Source of the DNA: Sphagnum magellanicum
Taxonomy: Eukaryota > Streptophyta > Sphagnopsida > Sphagnales > Sphagnaceae
Reading direction: 5' to 3'
DNA: 64,000 bases
NCBI GenBank assembly: GCA_021904315.1
Contig: CM038925.1
Span: 12,278,501 to 12,342,500 of the forward strand
A model generated the notes under the pieces. That model saw only the letters and a program-made list of their open reading frames with translations. It was not told the origin of the DNA and ran no database searches. Positions 1 to 12,737 of this stretch are shown here, piece by piece. Numbering within the stretch: position 1 is the first letter of the stretch; the number at the start of each line of letters is the position of its first letter. The translations under genes were made by a program, and so were the position numbers.

Positions 1-60
1 TCAATTATATAATTATTTGAATTGGTGGTTGGCATGCAAAGTTGCCTTTGATGGAGTTGT

Positions 61-353
61 ACAAAATATGTTCAAGACATAATGGAATACATATATATGG
101 TGTAAAAAATGTGAAAATTGTTTGAATACTTTATTAATAACATTTTTTGCACATTTGGCACATGAATAAACAAATATTGGTGTTTTGAAACCTTTGTTGT
201 AGTTCATTTTTTTTCCATTTAAATTTCAAAACACCGATATTTGTTTATTCATGTGCCACACATGCAAAAATTGTTATTAATAAAATATTTAAATGATTTT
301 CACACTTTTTACACCATGTATATGTATTCCATTATGTTTGGAACATATTTTGT
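61..353. repeat. Fold-back inverted repeat, about 130-bp arms
   Basis: The arms at 61-190 and 224-353 are reverse complements at roughly 88% by eye, with a loop of about 33 bp. Both contain the same landmarks (CCATTATGT, CACCATATATATG, AACACCAATATTTG) in inverted order. No clear target-site duplication or known terminal motif was found, so the transposon superfamily is not assigned. A foldback or MITE-like element is the simplest reading. Confidence 0.75.
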
Positions 354-1032
354 TAATGTAATAAAAAAATAACAATGTAAAGAATGCACATTTGCATTGA
401 TGAAAACTCAAGATATGATGAAAGCCATGTTGAATGACATAATTTTAGAAAAACCATTATTGGAAAAACACCAAACGTGTAAAGAAACAATTGATTGATT
501 GATGAAAAAATATTGATTTCATTTATATTAATTTATATTTGAATGAAAATCTTGAATGAAATTGCATGCACCTTGAATTGAATTTCAATTAAATTCAAAT
601 TCAATTGACTCATGTTCAAACTCAATTGCAACTAAATGGGTGCAAATTGATGGAGAAGGTATTGAAAATTTGATTTAGACAAAATTTTGAAAAGACACCT
701 TTCCATGCCTTTTTACTTGGGAATGGGCAAAAAAAATTTGGGTTGGAATTTCGTAGGATGAAATACTATGGGACCTTATAATATTCCTACCTAAACAAGC
801 TCCGATGAATCATCATCACTAGAATTAGTATTCAAGTTGGCGGGGTCCTACAATGCACACATCCTTAATTGGGATTGGGGCCATCTAGCAACAAAAATCA
901 ACAATTATTTGGCTTAATTTGTTATAATGTGGCCATGTCTGCCTTCCAAATTAAGACTATTTTCATGGCCTAATTCTCTTACTTTATTATCATGATAATA
1001 TTGGCTCAAGGTGCCATATTTAATTTTATAGA
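354..1032. other. AT-rich DNA without a recognisable feature
   Basis: I see no coding frame with family resemblance, no terminal repeats and no RNA gene. The short open frames here look like chance. Confidence 0.6.
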
Positions 1033-1169
1033 CTCCACAATATAAAAATATTCCTTGGAAACGTGAAAACATATAAATTCCCATATTGTTGGCACACTCA
1101 ACGTGTTTAACAATAAATTGGGAACCTCGAACTTGCACCATATAGACATGATGAAAGGTTTAAATTTTA

Positions 1170-3250
1170 AAATAATTTCAAAGAATCAAATCCTTATGTA
1201 ATAGTTTAAACTAGGTTCCCAAAAATCAAGCATATCTAAGACATGTGCACAACGTGCAAGCGTCATTTGTACTTGATCCACGTAACATTCTTGACTTGTA
1301 CAACACCTAGATAACTTATGGCCTTTGAGTCCTCACAAAAAGAATCATGCCTTCTTTTTGTGTGTAGTAGACCAAATTTTTGGTATTTAATTTCAAAATG
1401 GTTCGCATTGCAGTTTTCTTGTAATGAATGTCAAAAATAAAAACATCGGCATTTTTTTCAATATGTGCAACTTTTAATTACCATGCACTTTTGCACTTAC
1501 ATGAAAACATCTTATAAATATCCATAAAGTGGTGCCCAATGCTATGCCCCTTTTCATCTCACTTGGCCATTTTGTCCCCACTTTGCAAGTATCTTCAAAA
1601 TCCCCTAAATTTAGACCCAAACCTTCAAAGTAAGGATGAAAATTTCAAAATTATGACATGGTTTATTTTTCTAAATTTCACCTATAAACTTTGTGCCTAC
1701 CTACCTACTAGGCTACCTATAAAATATACATGCCCACCTACCTAGGGGCAAGATAATTCAACCAAGTTTGCCTCTAAACAACATATAAAAAATAAAAAGC
1801 TAAAGCATATTTCACATTTTTTGCTACATGATAGAACCCAATAAAGAAAGTTGAAAAATTTTCCAAATAAATGTTGAATTTGATGACTAAAATACTTTAA
1901 AAAAACACATTTCTATCATATTGAAAAAATTGGTTACATTTTGCGAAAAAAGATGCTAATAAATTTATCCATTATCTGATTTTCCCAATTTCATCCATTG
2001 TTTTGTTTAATCAATACCCATCTATTTGTGAATTGAAAGGGACTTTACACAAGGTGCATTTAAGGAATTTGATTATTGGGAAGATGTTGTTTAGAGGATT
2101 TGAATCCTCGTTATTTTCAATCAAAACTCAAACTTGAAAAAGTACATCAAATCTCTATCCTTGCAAAACATTAAATTCTAAAAATAATTAGATATGCATC
2201 ATAATTTTTGGATATATTAGTAAAGATTGAAAAACAATTCAACACCACTAATGAACATGCCCAAATATACATGCAAGCATAAGCACTAATTTACCTACAC
2301 ATGTTTAATGTTTGTTCATATGAAAAAAGAAAGGTGTTTTGCAACTGGCCTTGCAATTCAAATTTTGAGTTGCATCGGACACTTGCATGAGTTGTAGAGT
2401 TGCAACTCACTATTCCAACACCATTAATGAACACGCCCAAATTTGGTACTACTTACATGCAAGCCTAAACACTAATTTGCCTACACATGTCTAATGTTTG
2501 CTTGTCTGAAAAGGTTAAAGATTGTCATGATACACATAAATCATTTACCCTTTTGACACAACTAAAAGCATAAATGCCTTGGTAGCTTTGACACATGTTT
2601 GTCAAATAATTAATTGATTTTGAATTTTCATTTCAAAGAATAAAATAATGGTCCTAAAATAAAATGTAATTTTATTAATGATGGATCAACAATTGAAGAT
2701 GTAATGGAAACCTAATCAACTTTAAATGTTTTGTTTAGTATAAAACTAGGAGTTTGGAATTTGTACCATCACATGTGCACACATCAAAGTTATAAGGGTG
2801 GTTTACACCCATAATTAACCATAGAATTTCAACTTTTTATTATTATGTGCACTTGAGTTCGATGAACTTATATTAAAGGACCTTATATTTTAATTGCATG
2901 GTTCATATGTTGAGATATCTTAATCACCATTTTGAGGGATTGAAACCATGTAACCACATAATGTTTGATAAATATTGATTTAGGATGCATGTAATAATTG
3001 TAAATAAATACAACATGATTATGATTTCCATTGCATATTTTGAATTGCATAAGGCTTTTGATTAATGGCTTAATTTGTGCGTAAGATAATTTATCTTAAC
3101 TTTTACAAAGGATGGGACATTTAACACTTATTATTATTTATTTATCTATTTATTGGGATAATGAAGGCAAATGTTTATATTGCAATTTCATAGTTTTGCA
3201 TACCAAATTTCAAAAATTCACAAAGATATATTAACTTGAAAATTGATTAT
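1170..3250 (+). repeat. Internal module A of the large repeat
   Basis: The order of short landmarks in this stretch recurs at 5,730-8,130: TATGTAATAGTTTAAA, a passage near GCCATTTGAGTCCTC, the run ATATCCATAAAGTG, CACTTGGCCAT, CTACCTACC, GCCCAAATTTGGTACTA, and GGCTTTTGATTAATGGCTTA. Spacing is similar but the sequence has diverged. The two stretches are paralogous halves of an ancient tandem duplication with a step of about 4.6 kb. Confidence 0.65.
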
Positions 3251-3446
3251 AGTTCAATAAGTTAAATAGTAACCCATGTTTAAATGATGAATTTGAAAAA
3301 TAGAAATGAAAGAAAAACACGCGAATCATAATACAATTATCAACTTAAAACAAGGTCAAACAAACTTGTTTTCCAAGGAAATAATCGACAATCAAACAAG
3401 GTTTCCATTGATAATAAATAAAGGATGTAGGATTTAATAAACAAAT

Positions 3447-3600
3447 CACTACTACAAAATGAGGGTGCAATTCACTAGTGCCCGTTCACTAGACCAATGA
3501 ATTCACTACTTCCCCACTAGGTCCCGTTCATTATGACTAATGAATTCATTCAACATCTAGTGAAATCACTTGGCATAGAGCGACACCTTTTGTTGTAATG
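3447..3600. mobile_element. CACTA-type MITE with AAT target duplication
   Basis: The element is 154 bp. The left end reads CACTACTACAAAATGAG and the right end, reverse-complemented, reads CATTACAACAAAAGGTG, giving imperfect terminal inverted repeats of the CACTA (En/Spm) type. AAT flanks both sides (3,444-3,446 and 3,601-3,603), the 3-bp duplication expected of CACTA elements. The interior is rich in short TTCACTAG-like repeats. There is no coding capacity. It lies in the part of the large repeat that copy 2 lacks. Confidence 0.75.
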
Positions 3601-4299
3601 AATGAAAAAAAATATTTTAAAAATAAAATTAATAGATCCTAATGTACTAATTCATCCTACTAACAATTAGTATTTGAAAATGTTTAATACACCATATATA
3701 TAATTAATTTATACCTTTTATTAATTATATTTTGGTTTTCAAAATAAATGTAACCCTTTTATATAACTAATTATATCAAAATTTTAACCCAACAACCAAT
3801 ACATGGGACCTTACATTTTTATTCACATATCTTGTAAATTCAAATACTTTAATGCCCCCCCTTAGGTGGAACATGTTGGCCATCCAAGAGTCCATTTTTA
3901 CATTTTTCAAATTTTAATTAATATATAATTCCAATTTTTGTGTGCAAATTATATAATGCAAGGAAAAATCATTCATTTTTCAAATTGCCAAGTTGCTTAA
4001 AATAGGTTCCAAAAATAATCAAGTACATATATTACACAATGCCAAACATACCAAAATCACTTGGTATATGATTCATAGACACATATTTGATTTTGTGCAC
4101 AAAGCACATGATGCCATTTTGGGTCCTTACACTATAAATCTCACCTTTTTTTTGTGTGCGTAACATTTTTTTACATGTAATTAAGGCGTCAATTATCTGA
4201 TTTGTTGCAACAATATCATCTTTTGAAAAATTATCATTTTTTTCACCTGTGTGCACATTGGACATCCACAACTTCCATATGCAAACTTGTCACCATGCT

Positions 4300-4660
4300 C
4301 CTTATATATATTTAAAGTTGGTTCCAAAAAATATCAAACATGGAATACATGTGCACCATATCCAAAAGTCACTTTGTACTTTATTCCACATAACATTTTT
4401 TGCTCATATAACAAATAGATAATAGATAGCCATTTGAGTCCTTGCAAAAGAAGGTGAGATTTTTTGAAGAATCTCACCTTTTCATGTGAATTAGAACAAT
4501 TAGTGGTTATTTCATTTCAAAATGGTTTCTATTCTAGTTTTGTTATAAGGAATCACACATTTTGAAATATTGTCACTTTTTCAACCATGTGCAAATTGGA
4601 CACACAACTTTTGATTACCACAAATTTGTGCACTTACATGCAAACATATTACACATAAAA
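4300..4660 (+). repeat. Internal module B (partial) of the large repeat
   Basis: This is a third, partial version of the module seen at 1,170 and 5,730. It has the same run of landmarks (GGTTCCAAAA, CATGTGCAC, GCCATTTGAGTCC, TTTCAAAATGGTTTC, ATTACCA) but is more diverged. It contains a short hairpin, AGGTGAGATTTTTTG paired with AGAATCTCACCT, near 4,452-4,480. Confidence 0.5.
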
Positions 4661-5401
4661 TTTTCAATGTTGTTTTGCCATGAATGAACTTTGACAAGCA
4701 AGATCATAAGTTATAAACTTGCACTAAAAGAATTTAGTCAAAATCAAAATATATGACATGCATTGAGTTTTGCAACTACCATATGTTCCAATTTTTATTT
4801 GATTTTTTTGACGTAGTCTAATTAGTTAGCAATCATCCATAAGACAATTTAGCCAAGCTTGGCTATAAACATGATATGAAAGTTTAAACATCCTTCACAT
4901 TTTTGGCTACATACATAGACCTAATAGAGAAATCGTTCAATTTTTTTGTGCAATAATTCACTTTCCTCCATGTAAAATAATCCATTTGAAACATGTTGCA
5001 CACATAAATCTAAAGTCCAATCTTGTAGTGAAGAAAACATTTTGCATAACATTTTTTTCATCAACATGCTAATGAATTAAAAAATCTCATAAATGGTATT
5101 TTGGTCAATCATCACCAAGCTTATAATTATTTTCAAAACCAAAAAAATAATGACCAAAACTATATCTCCATATTCCAAATGGCAAAAGTTGTTCAACAAA
5201 TTCATCATGAAAGCAAATAATATAAAGCTTATTTCCTATATATGATTAAATCCATGTTTGCAAGAACACAATTATATTAAACCTTGAAAGAGACATGATT
5301 TGAATATTTTGCTAAATTTATATGGAGAAAAGATCTTTCTTTTTTTGAATTGCTAAAGTTGTCTCCATTTAGTTGCCCATGAAAACATGGTACATATATA
5401 A

Positions 5402-5585
5402 TGTTGACCCTAGGGGTGATGGCTCATAGGTGTAGCATTTTAGGACCTCAAAACAAGTCATGGGTTCAAACCCAATGGAAGGTAGGTGAAGCCTTTGTTA
5501 GCATTTTGCCAATGAGCTTGACTTGGGGGTGCCAATGGCTTGTCAAGTTGGGTTTGTTATTATGTTTCCCCTCAAAAAAAAAACA
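5402..5585 (+). mobile_element. tRNA-derived SINE, copy 1
   Basis: A box A-like TGGCTCATAGG (5,420-5,430) and a perfect-looking box B GGTTCAAACCC (5,463-5,473) are spaced as in a tRNA-type RNA polymerase III promoter. A tRNA-unrelated body follows, with an A-rich tail at about 5,574-5,585. Length and layout fit a plant SINE. No target-site duplication was recognised. The same insertion is present at the matching position of copy 2 (32,103-32,280), so it predates that duplication. Confidence 0.7.
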
Positions 5586-6067
5586 AAATCAATTGGTAAT
5601 TTAGCAACAACTATCAACTTTTGAGTACTTGTCATTTTCTTCACCTATATGCACATTGGATGATTGGACATGCACAAGTTTCATGTGCATGCTCACAAGT
5701 TGTCACAAAATTGTCATCATGCACATGCTTGTACCTTTTGGAATCTTATGTAATAGTTTAAAGTAGGTTCCAAAAGGTATAAGCATGGTTCCAAAATATA
5801 TCAAACATGGAAAACATTTGCACAACATGCAAAAGCCACATTGTATGTGATTCCATATAACACATTTCACTCATATAACACATAGATAAAAGATAGCCAT
5901 TTGAATGCTCACAAAAGAATCTCCTCTTCATGGAAGAGATAATTTACACAACATGCAAGTCACATTGTACGTGGATTCCAAATAACACTTTAATACTTTA
6001 ATTTTCAATCATATATCACACAGATAAAATATAACCATTTGAGTCCTTGCAAAAGAATCTCATCTGG

Positions 6068-6302
6068 ACCCCAGTGGTCATGATGGTTCATTGGTATAGC
6101 CAAGTATGGGATGTTGAGACCTCAAAAAAAGTTATGGTTTCAAACTTAGTGGTGTATAGGTGAAACTTTTCCTAGCCCTTTGCCAACGAATAGGTCATGG
6201 GTTCAAACCCATTAAAGTGTAGAGAAACTTTTGCAAGTCAATGAGCTTGACTTGAAGGTGCCAACAACATCTTGTTAGGTGTTGTGTTTCACAAAGAAAA
6301 AT
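6068..6302 (+). mobile_element. Second SINE-like element, possibly dimeric
   Basis: A box A-like TGGTTCATTGG (6,084-6,094) is followed by a degenerate box B (6,136-6,146). A second, perfect GGTTCAAACCC lies at 6,200-6,210. The tail region (AATGAGCTTGACTT, GGTGCCAA) matches the body of the SINE at 5,402, so this looks like a related or dimeric SINE. It is conserved at 32,748-32,982. Confidence 0.6.
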
Positions 6303-6761
6303 AATCTCACCTTTGTGTGTGTGTGTATGAAAACAACTTTTTGGTACTTAGTTTCAAGTTTGAAAATGGCATTTTTGTTTTGTTTTAAGGAATGTCAAAT
6401 TTTTAAATATTGTCATTGGATGTGTAACTTTTCATTACCACATATTATGAGAAATCATGTCCTTGCAATTTGTCCTATGCAACTAATTCTAGTTGTGAAC
6501 TATTTGCAAAGGACACAATTTTTTATAATGATAAACTTATGTATTTACATGCAAAACATACAAGAGATATCCATAAAGTGATATTTAGTTGTATGCTCCT
6601 TTTCATCCTCACTTGGCCATGTCATCCCCAATTTGAAAGTATATTTAAAATCCTTGGAACTACAACCCAAAGCTCAAAAGTAGGGATGAACTTTCCAAAT
6701 TTTTGAGCATAATTTATCTTTTTCTAAACTACACTTAGAAATTTTGTGCACATAAGGGGTT

Positions 6762-7090
6762 TAGCTACCTTGGTTAGCTAGGGACCTACCTAGGCTACCT
6801 ACATAGTGTACCTACCTAGCTACTAATCTACCTAGGCTACTTACCTATGTTAACCAATGTAGTGCACATACCCACCTACTTAAAATACCTACCTACCTAT
6901 TTTTCTACCTAGGTTGCCTATTCACCTACATCCCACTTATATGTGTTACCAAGGTCTATGAACCTACTTAACCTACCAACCCACCTACCTAATGTACCTA
7001 CCTACCTACTCAGGCTAGTTACCTAGCCACTTGCCTACTTTACTTAAGTGTCACTTAAACTACCTACTTACTTTGACTACCTACCTAGGT
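6762..7090 (+). repeat. CTAC/CCTA-rich low-complexity tract
   Basis: This is a degenerate array of ACCTACCT units broken by GGCTAC and AGCTA variants, with no regular longer period by eye. The matching tract in copy 2 is 33,445-33,800, with small unit gains and losses. A short version occurs in module A at 1,698-1,745. Confidence 0.75.
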
Positions 7091-9718
7091 TTCACACAAT
7101 GTGGGAGATATCAATCAAGGACAAAATTAGTATTATTTGGAGTTTATGAGGTTTTTCAAGTTTGGTCCCTTATCTTTTTGTAGTTCAAAAGTGACAATCC
7201 CAATTTTGGGTCTTGTCATCAATTGTGGCCTAACTTGTTGTGTAGGTTCCAATTAGTTAGAACCACTTTACAAATATAGATATGTAAAGATTAACAATAA
7301 GTTTCATACCACTAGCAATGTCCATGCCCAAATTTGGTACTATTTGCATGCAAACCTAAATTTACCTAAACATGTTTAATGTTTGTTTTTTTAAAATGGT
7401 TATAGATTGACATGGTGCACATAAATCACTTACTCTCTTAGTTGAGTAAATAATTGGTGTTAAAATTAAAGCTAGCTTCATAAATTTTTTTTTTCATTCA
7501 TCACAAATGTTATTAAACTTGAAATTTTATTAAGGTAAGAATCTACAAGCGAAAGAAAAGTAGAAAACAATAGTCAAAAGTCAATGCATAAAAAGAACTT
7601 ATGATATGTTATGAAGCATAAACTAGATTGAAAGAAAGATCCAATGGTTGAATTTGCACATGCATTGAATACTTATTTTCAATTTCTTCATACAATTGTG
7701 CCATCAAATCTATTTAAGTTCATAAATAGATATGTAAACCTCTCCATTCTTATTTTTTCAAGCCTCAAGCCATAATTCTTTTTAAATAATTTGTAAATTT
7801 TATTGCAAGTGGCTTGGTTACTATAATTTGGAGATGTATTGGAAGCCTAATCAACCTTCAATAAAAATTGATTTGGAATGCATATGTTAATTATGGCAAA
7901 CAAATACAACTTCATTGTAATTTTCATGTTATATGTTTTGAATTAGGTAGGGCTTTTGATTAATGGCTTAACTTTTGCATAAGGGTAAGTTATTTAGATT
8001 TTCAAAAAAAATTGGACATCAAACAATTTTTTTTTTTGGTGAAGGCAAAGGTAAATGCTTAATTAATTAATTTTCAATGAGAAGAATGTAAATATCATGA
8101 GCTATATGGTACAAGTTTTTCCAAAATGTTTTCACTTGTGTGTTCAAAAAAAGGAGAAAGAAAATCACGTGATCTTCACACATGTAGCTAATTTTGTAAT
8201 GTTTAAATTCATCTCCTACATACGGAATGACAACTTATTAAATTTTAACTACTTACACTAAGAACCACAATAACTTGATATAATAGAAGTTGAATACATT
8301 AAAAATTTGACCAAGATATGACATATTTTCCAAATAGGGATTAAAAAGGTGTAGGCAAGGTCAAATTATGCTTCAAGAGTCCTCACATCAATTGATTGGT
8401 TATTTCACGTGTAGGGATGAGGGTGCGTGGTGTAGGGGCACGGGTGTTGAATAGGGGTGTAAAGTTTACCATGCACCCCAAAAATTTCCCAATTTATCTT
8501 GATGTGGTTCCACATTTATGACACGTATGTTGACATGGTGATTACATGGTATCTATGTGGCACTTATGTGATCCCTATATGGTACTTATATGTGGAGCCT
8601 ATGTGACATTTTTTGTGCCATGGGGGAACACATGTGTTGCACATGGGAACCCATGTCCTAATTTTTCACCAACCCACATGAAAACTTTTCATATTAGAAA
8701 ACATGTTTCAATAAAGTTGGGAATTTAGTCCCAATAGTCCCAAATGGCACCAATGTGCATTCAAGAATGGGTGGGGAGCACACTTTCCCATGTTTGGCCA
8801 CATGTCATTTCATGCCAATGTGCATTCCCACAATGTGTTTGGGAACCCATCACGTCCCCACATGAGGACAATAGTCTTTACATGGGAAAGGTAGCTTGGT
8901 GGATCATCAATTATATCACACAATCCCTCACAATCCCCTAAAGGAAAATGTGTGAAGTGGTAGGAAGAGTTCATCTCAACTTGTATGTTCAAGTCAAACA
9001 AGTTAAATGTGTAGTATCTTGGATATAATGTCTTGAAAATCAAACTAAAGGTAATTTGCCCAATCAATGGCATCCAAGGATTGGCCTAAAGTGTGCTTCA
9101 TAATTATAGTTTGTTTAGGAGATATTTTAACCATAATGGAAATGATCGAAGCCCATTTTGTAAGGAATTAAAAGGGCACCTTGGTGGAATGGTTGAATGT
9201 GTCACACAATTCCTTGCAAGGAGATGTGTGCATTCCAATGATGTCTTAATGAAGAATTAACTTGAACCATTAACTATTTAATATATTGGAATTCTTACCT
9301 TGAAAATCAATTTGAAGGTTATTTGCTCGGTTGGAAGCATCCAAGGATTGGCCAAAATTGAGGTAGACCTTTTACTCTTTTCAAGATAGAATTCAATCCT
9401 CAACAATGGAAATGATTACGATCATTCATGAGGATGTGGGTTTAGAGTGTTCTGGAATGGTCAAGTCTTGCACACATGTATTTCCTTCCATTTGAGGGTA
9501 TGGGCAAGCTATAATATTCAAATGTGTCACAACAACACATCTTGGGTTTTACAACTCGTTAACAAAACAACTAGTCTTTTTATTATTACAATTGTAATTA
9601 CATAATCATGTTAATGACTGCTTGGTTGTAAAGGACATTGTGGTGCCACTTGGCATTATGGTTTTGCAACTATAATCAATATCGAGACTTGATAATTTTT
9701 GCACAAATATCAATATTG

Positions 9719-9721
<3 letters not shown>

Positions 9722-9761
<40 letters not shown>
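9722..9761. repeat. (TA)n microsatellite
   Basis: About 20 uninterrupted TA units. In copy 2 (about 36,450) the same site holds only a short, interrupted tract. Confidence 0.9.
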
Positions 9762-9765
<4 letters not shown>

Positions 9766-11440
9766 TTAATTGTCCAAAATTAGATAATAACAAAACTCTA
9801 TTGATTCTTACAACTATTGGGGAATAATAACAACTTATGATCTAGTGATGTTGATATGGCATGCCATGTGACAACAAGGTTGGCTAGTAGTTGCAACACC
9901 TCATGACTTATGACACTAACTTCAATGGATTTTCCTTTATTAATCGGTCATGTGATTAATGACAATTTACAATATCTTTTTTTTTGGATACATGTTATGT
10001 GGAAAAAGTTCATAAGGTGTGCTCATTAGATTTATATGCCAACTATTTTTATAGGTTTTGTTATTTCCCCCAACTAATGGATGCCAATCTAGGTCAACAA
10101 CACATTATGGGTTTTAAATTGGTCAAAAAAATGACTACTATTCTTTTCAACTATGATTGTAACTATTTTGTCACAAAAATACTATGTTGCAAAGGCCATT
10201 GAGATGTCATGTGATGTCATGGTTTTGTGATTATAATTAATTAATTGCAAGATCCATCTACCTTTGTGATTATTAATGACTCAATTTCCCATGATGATGA
10301 CATGGCATGCTATACGTTAACAAGATGATGTGGTCCTATTTGTCAACATTCTGATTCACGTTATTGATTTGATTAATTAATTTCATTTATTAGTTAATTT
10401 AAAATATTATTGTCCTTTGCAATTAATAACAATCCGGTCTTCCATGTGATGATGACATGGATACCATTTGGCAACAAGGCGTGAAAATTTTTCATGGCAA
10501 TCCATGATTTTTTGTGACACCATAAATTTTTGTGTGTCTTGAATTTATGACACCAATATTTGTCATGGCATGCCATAATGTTTTTGTGTGCCACGAGACT
10601 TTTGAAATCATGAATTCACATGCATGTGTATGTGTACTAAACAATTTATTGCTAACTTGTAATTATGACTACAATATTAATAGTCATTTTGAAAAAGGTG
10701 ACATTTAACTCCTTGACTTTTTAACTATTCAACACACTAGCTTAGGTTAACATACCTATTAATTTATTACATCTAGTATGTTTAAATATACTTAGAATAG
10801 GTTACCCTAGTAATAGGTTAACCTAGGTAGCTTGCATAGATTCCTAGCTTTAAGCATTTTGCCAAATCAACCTAAGTCACCTCATTACAAGATATTTTAT
10901 CAAGTTTGTAACCACTTCAAGTTTATGCAACTATAATGTGACTAGATGCAACTAGATGTGACATAATTATCCTAGGTTTTTTTAGCTTAAGAATGTTTAG
11001 GTTAACCTAAGCTAAGTCAAATTATACTATTGACAATGTAAAGACCAAATTCTAATATTATAGCTAACAAATTTGGACTTTAGCAATATCATTATATAAA
11101 AGCAAAACGATAATTTTAATATGTTATGAAATAATGGCATATCCCTAACGTATTTTAAATATATATTTAAGCATATTCTCAAAATGAATTTTTGACACCT
11201 TATTTACATTTAAATAAATTATAATTTGGGGGAAATCACAATCAAAGGAGCTAGGTGCACCAAGGCAAAAGTTCATTTCCAAAGATTGCACATGACATTG
11301 AAACACGTCATTTTTGTGTTGGTTTATAACTTTAAACTTTGTATTTTAGATACCCCATTTAACACTGCATTTTAGATATGAATACATTTTGATTAAAATT
11401 TGATTTTATGGCATCTATATTATGCATACATGCCTTCTAT

Positions 11441-11464
11441 CACACACACCCACACACACACACA
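11441..11464. repeat. (CA)n microsatellite
   Basis: A short CA run with one CC interruption. The matching site in copy 2 (about 38,250-38,272) is a clean CA run. Confidence 0.8.
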
Positions 11465-12737
11465 TGAACATTTTTTTGTTTAAGCCACATTTTCAAAATC
11501 CGTAATTTTAGGGTTAAAAACACTTTTGAACCAAATGTGCTTAAATGGGTTATAAAAAAAATTCATCAATTCAAATATTTTTTCCTTTCTAATCATCAAT
11601 GTTAAAATCATTTTTAATTTCAAAAGGAATGGTGTACATTTGGTAGAAAAAAAGGATGTTTGAAAAAAATAAGGATTGTCCACTTTCAAAATCAGAGTGT
11701 TTTGAACATGCAAAAACATTTTTAATTTTTGTCAAGTTTTGAACATGTAAAATTTTCAATTAATGAAAAAATTCCAAAAACCTATTATGACAATCTAAAC
11801 TAATATGCTTCCTTTGTGATTTTTCAAACATAAAAAATACAATTTTAAGGAATATCCATTCACTTAGGTGGCTCCTTTGACTATGATTTTATCGATTTTT
11901 ACTTTTTTTCAATAAGTTGAAGCCTTTTTTTTTTGCACATCATTTGTAATAAAATAGAAGTGTCCTCCTTGGGATGTATAAGTGCATCATCCATGTTTTA
12001 AATGCATGACATTCATGTGTAAAACCTATGAACCCATGAAAGAACAATTTTCACACAATTTCCATTACCAAATTGTGGGTTGAAATGTTTGCGATGTACC
12101 ATAAACATCACCTTGAAACACCTTGATTGATGCCACGAGGTCACACACAAAAACATCTTTCATTTGTGCAAACTTTACGAGAGCATGCACAAACTCCAAT
12201 AAAGGAGAAATGCAAGCAAGTTCAAATAAAACTTGGATGTCACATATGTTGTATTTATATGAAGCCTTTTCTAATATATTAATTTAACATCTAGATAAGT
12301 TTGAAAGGTAATTTAATAAATATGGAATATCTTTCAACACATTTTAAAGCCCGTAACTAGTGTTTTTCAACATAGTGAAATAGTGTAAAAGCATTGTTTA
12401 AGCACCATTGGTTAACAATGTCTCAAGAGTTTTTCATCCAAGCCCACGCTAGCACATCATCTTTTCAAGACTACTGACTCGAGACATTGCCTTTGGCTCC
12501 TATTTTCCTATTTTTAACCAAGTTATATTGTCCATAAATGGACATCACAATGGAGTTTTCCCAAATCAAATCATTGCAACTTGGTGGAAAACGTGTTAAA
12601 AAGGAATATGTTATCATAGATTGTTTTTTTTTAAAACCTTCACCAAGAAATTGATTGAATTTTTTTTTAAAATTTAAACATTTGCCAAAAATGGAGGCAT
12701 GTTTTAAATCTAGGTCAATCTTAAATTTAGGGCAAGT

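Larger units (their letters stand above)
5730..8130 (+). repeat. Internal module C of the large repeat
   Basis: This is the second full half of the ancient internal tandem duplication; see module A at 1,170-3,250 for the shared landmarks. It differs from A by the SINE-like insertion at 6,068-6,302 and by a much longer CTAC-rich tract. Confidence 0.65.
1033..12622 (+). repeat. Large non-coding repeat, copy 1 (11.6 kb)
   Basis: This stretch matches 31,086-39,435 nearly base for base over long runs. Shared landmarks are ACTCAACGTGTTTAAC at 1,098, the SINE at 5,402, the CTAC-rich tract at 6,762 and the closing AAGGAATATGTTATCATAG at 12,602. Positions 1,033-1,795 pair with 31,086-31,830, and 5,206-12,622 pair with 31,910-39,435. 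Positions 1,140-3,240 pair again with 50,347-52,305. No long open frame or terminal repeat is seen, so this is either a segmental duplication or a large non-autonomous element. Relative to copy 2 it lacks about 93 bp near 10,764. Confidence 0.9.

Noticed and set aside
5420-5473. tRNA gene
   Set aside because: Box A and box B are present, but I see no complete cloverleaf or acceptor pairing, and the body and A-tail fit a SINE.
5401-5604. 67-codon ORF as a gene
   Set aside because: It coincides with the SINE and recurs only because the SINE was duplicated.
6762-7090. CRISPR-like or satellite array in the CTAC tract
   Set aside because: There are no regular spacers and no fixed period; it is simple-sequence expansion in a plant-type genome.
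8546-8941. ORFs conserved between copies 1 and 2 as genes
   Set aside because: Conservation covers non-coding flanks equally, and the frames begin and end without family motifs.
1033-12622. LTR retrotransposon or LARD for the large repeat
   Set aside because: No terminal direct repeats, primer site or polypurine tract were found at either edge of copies 1 and 2.
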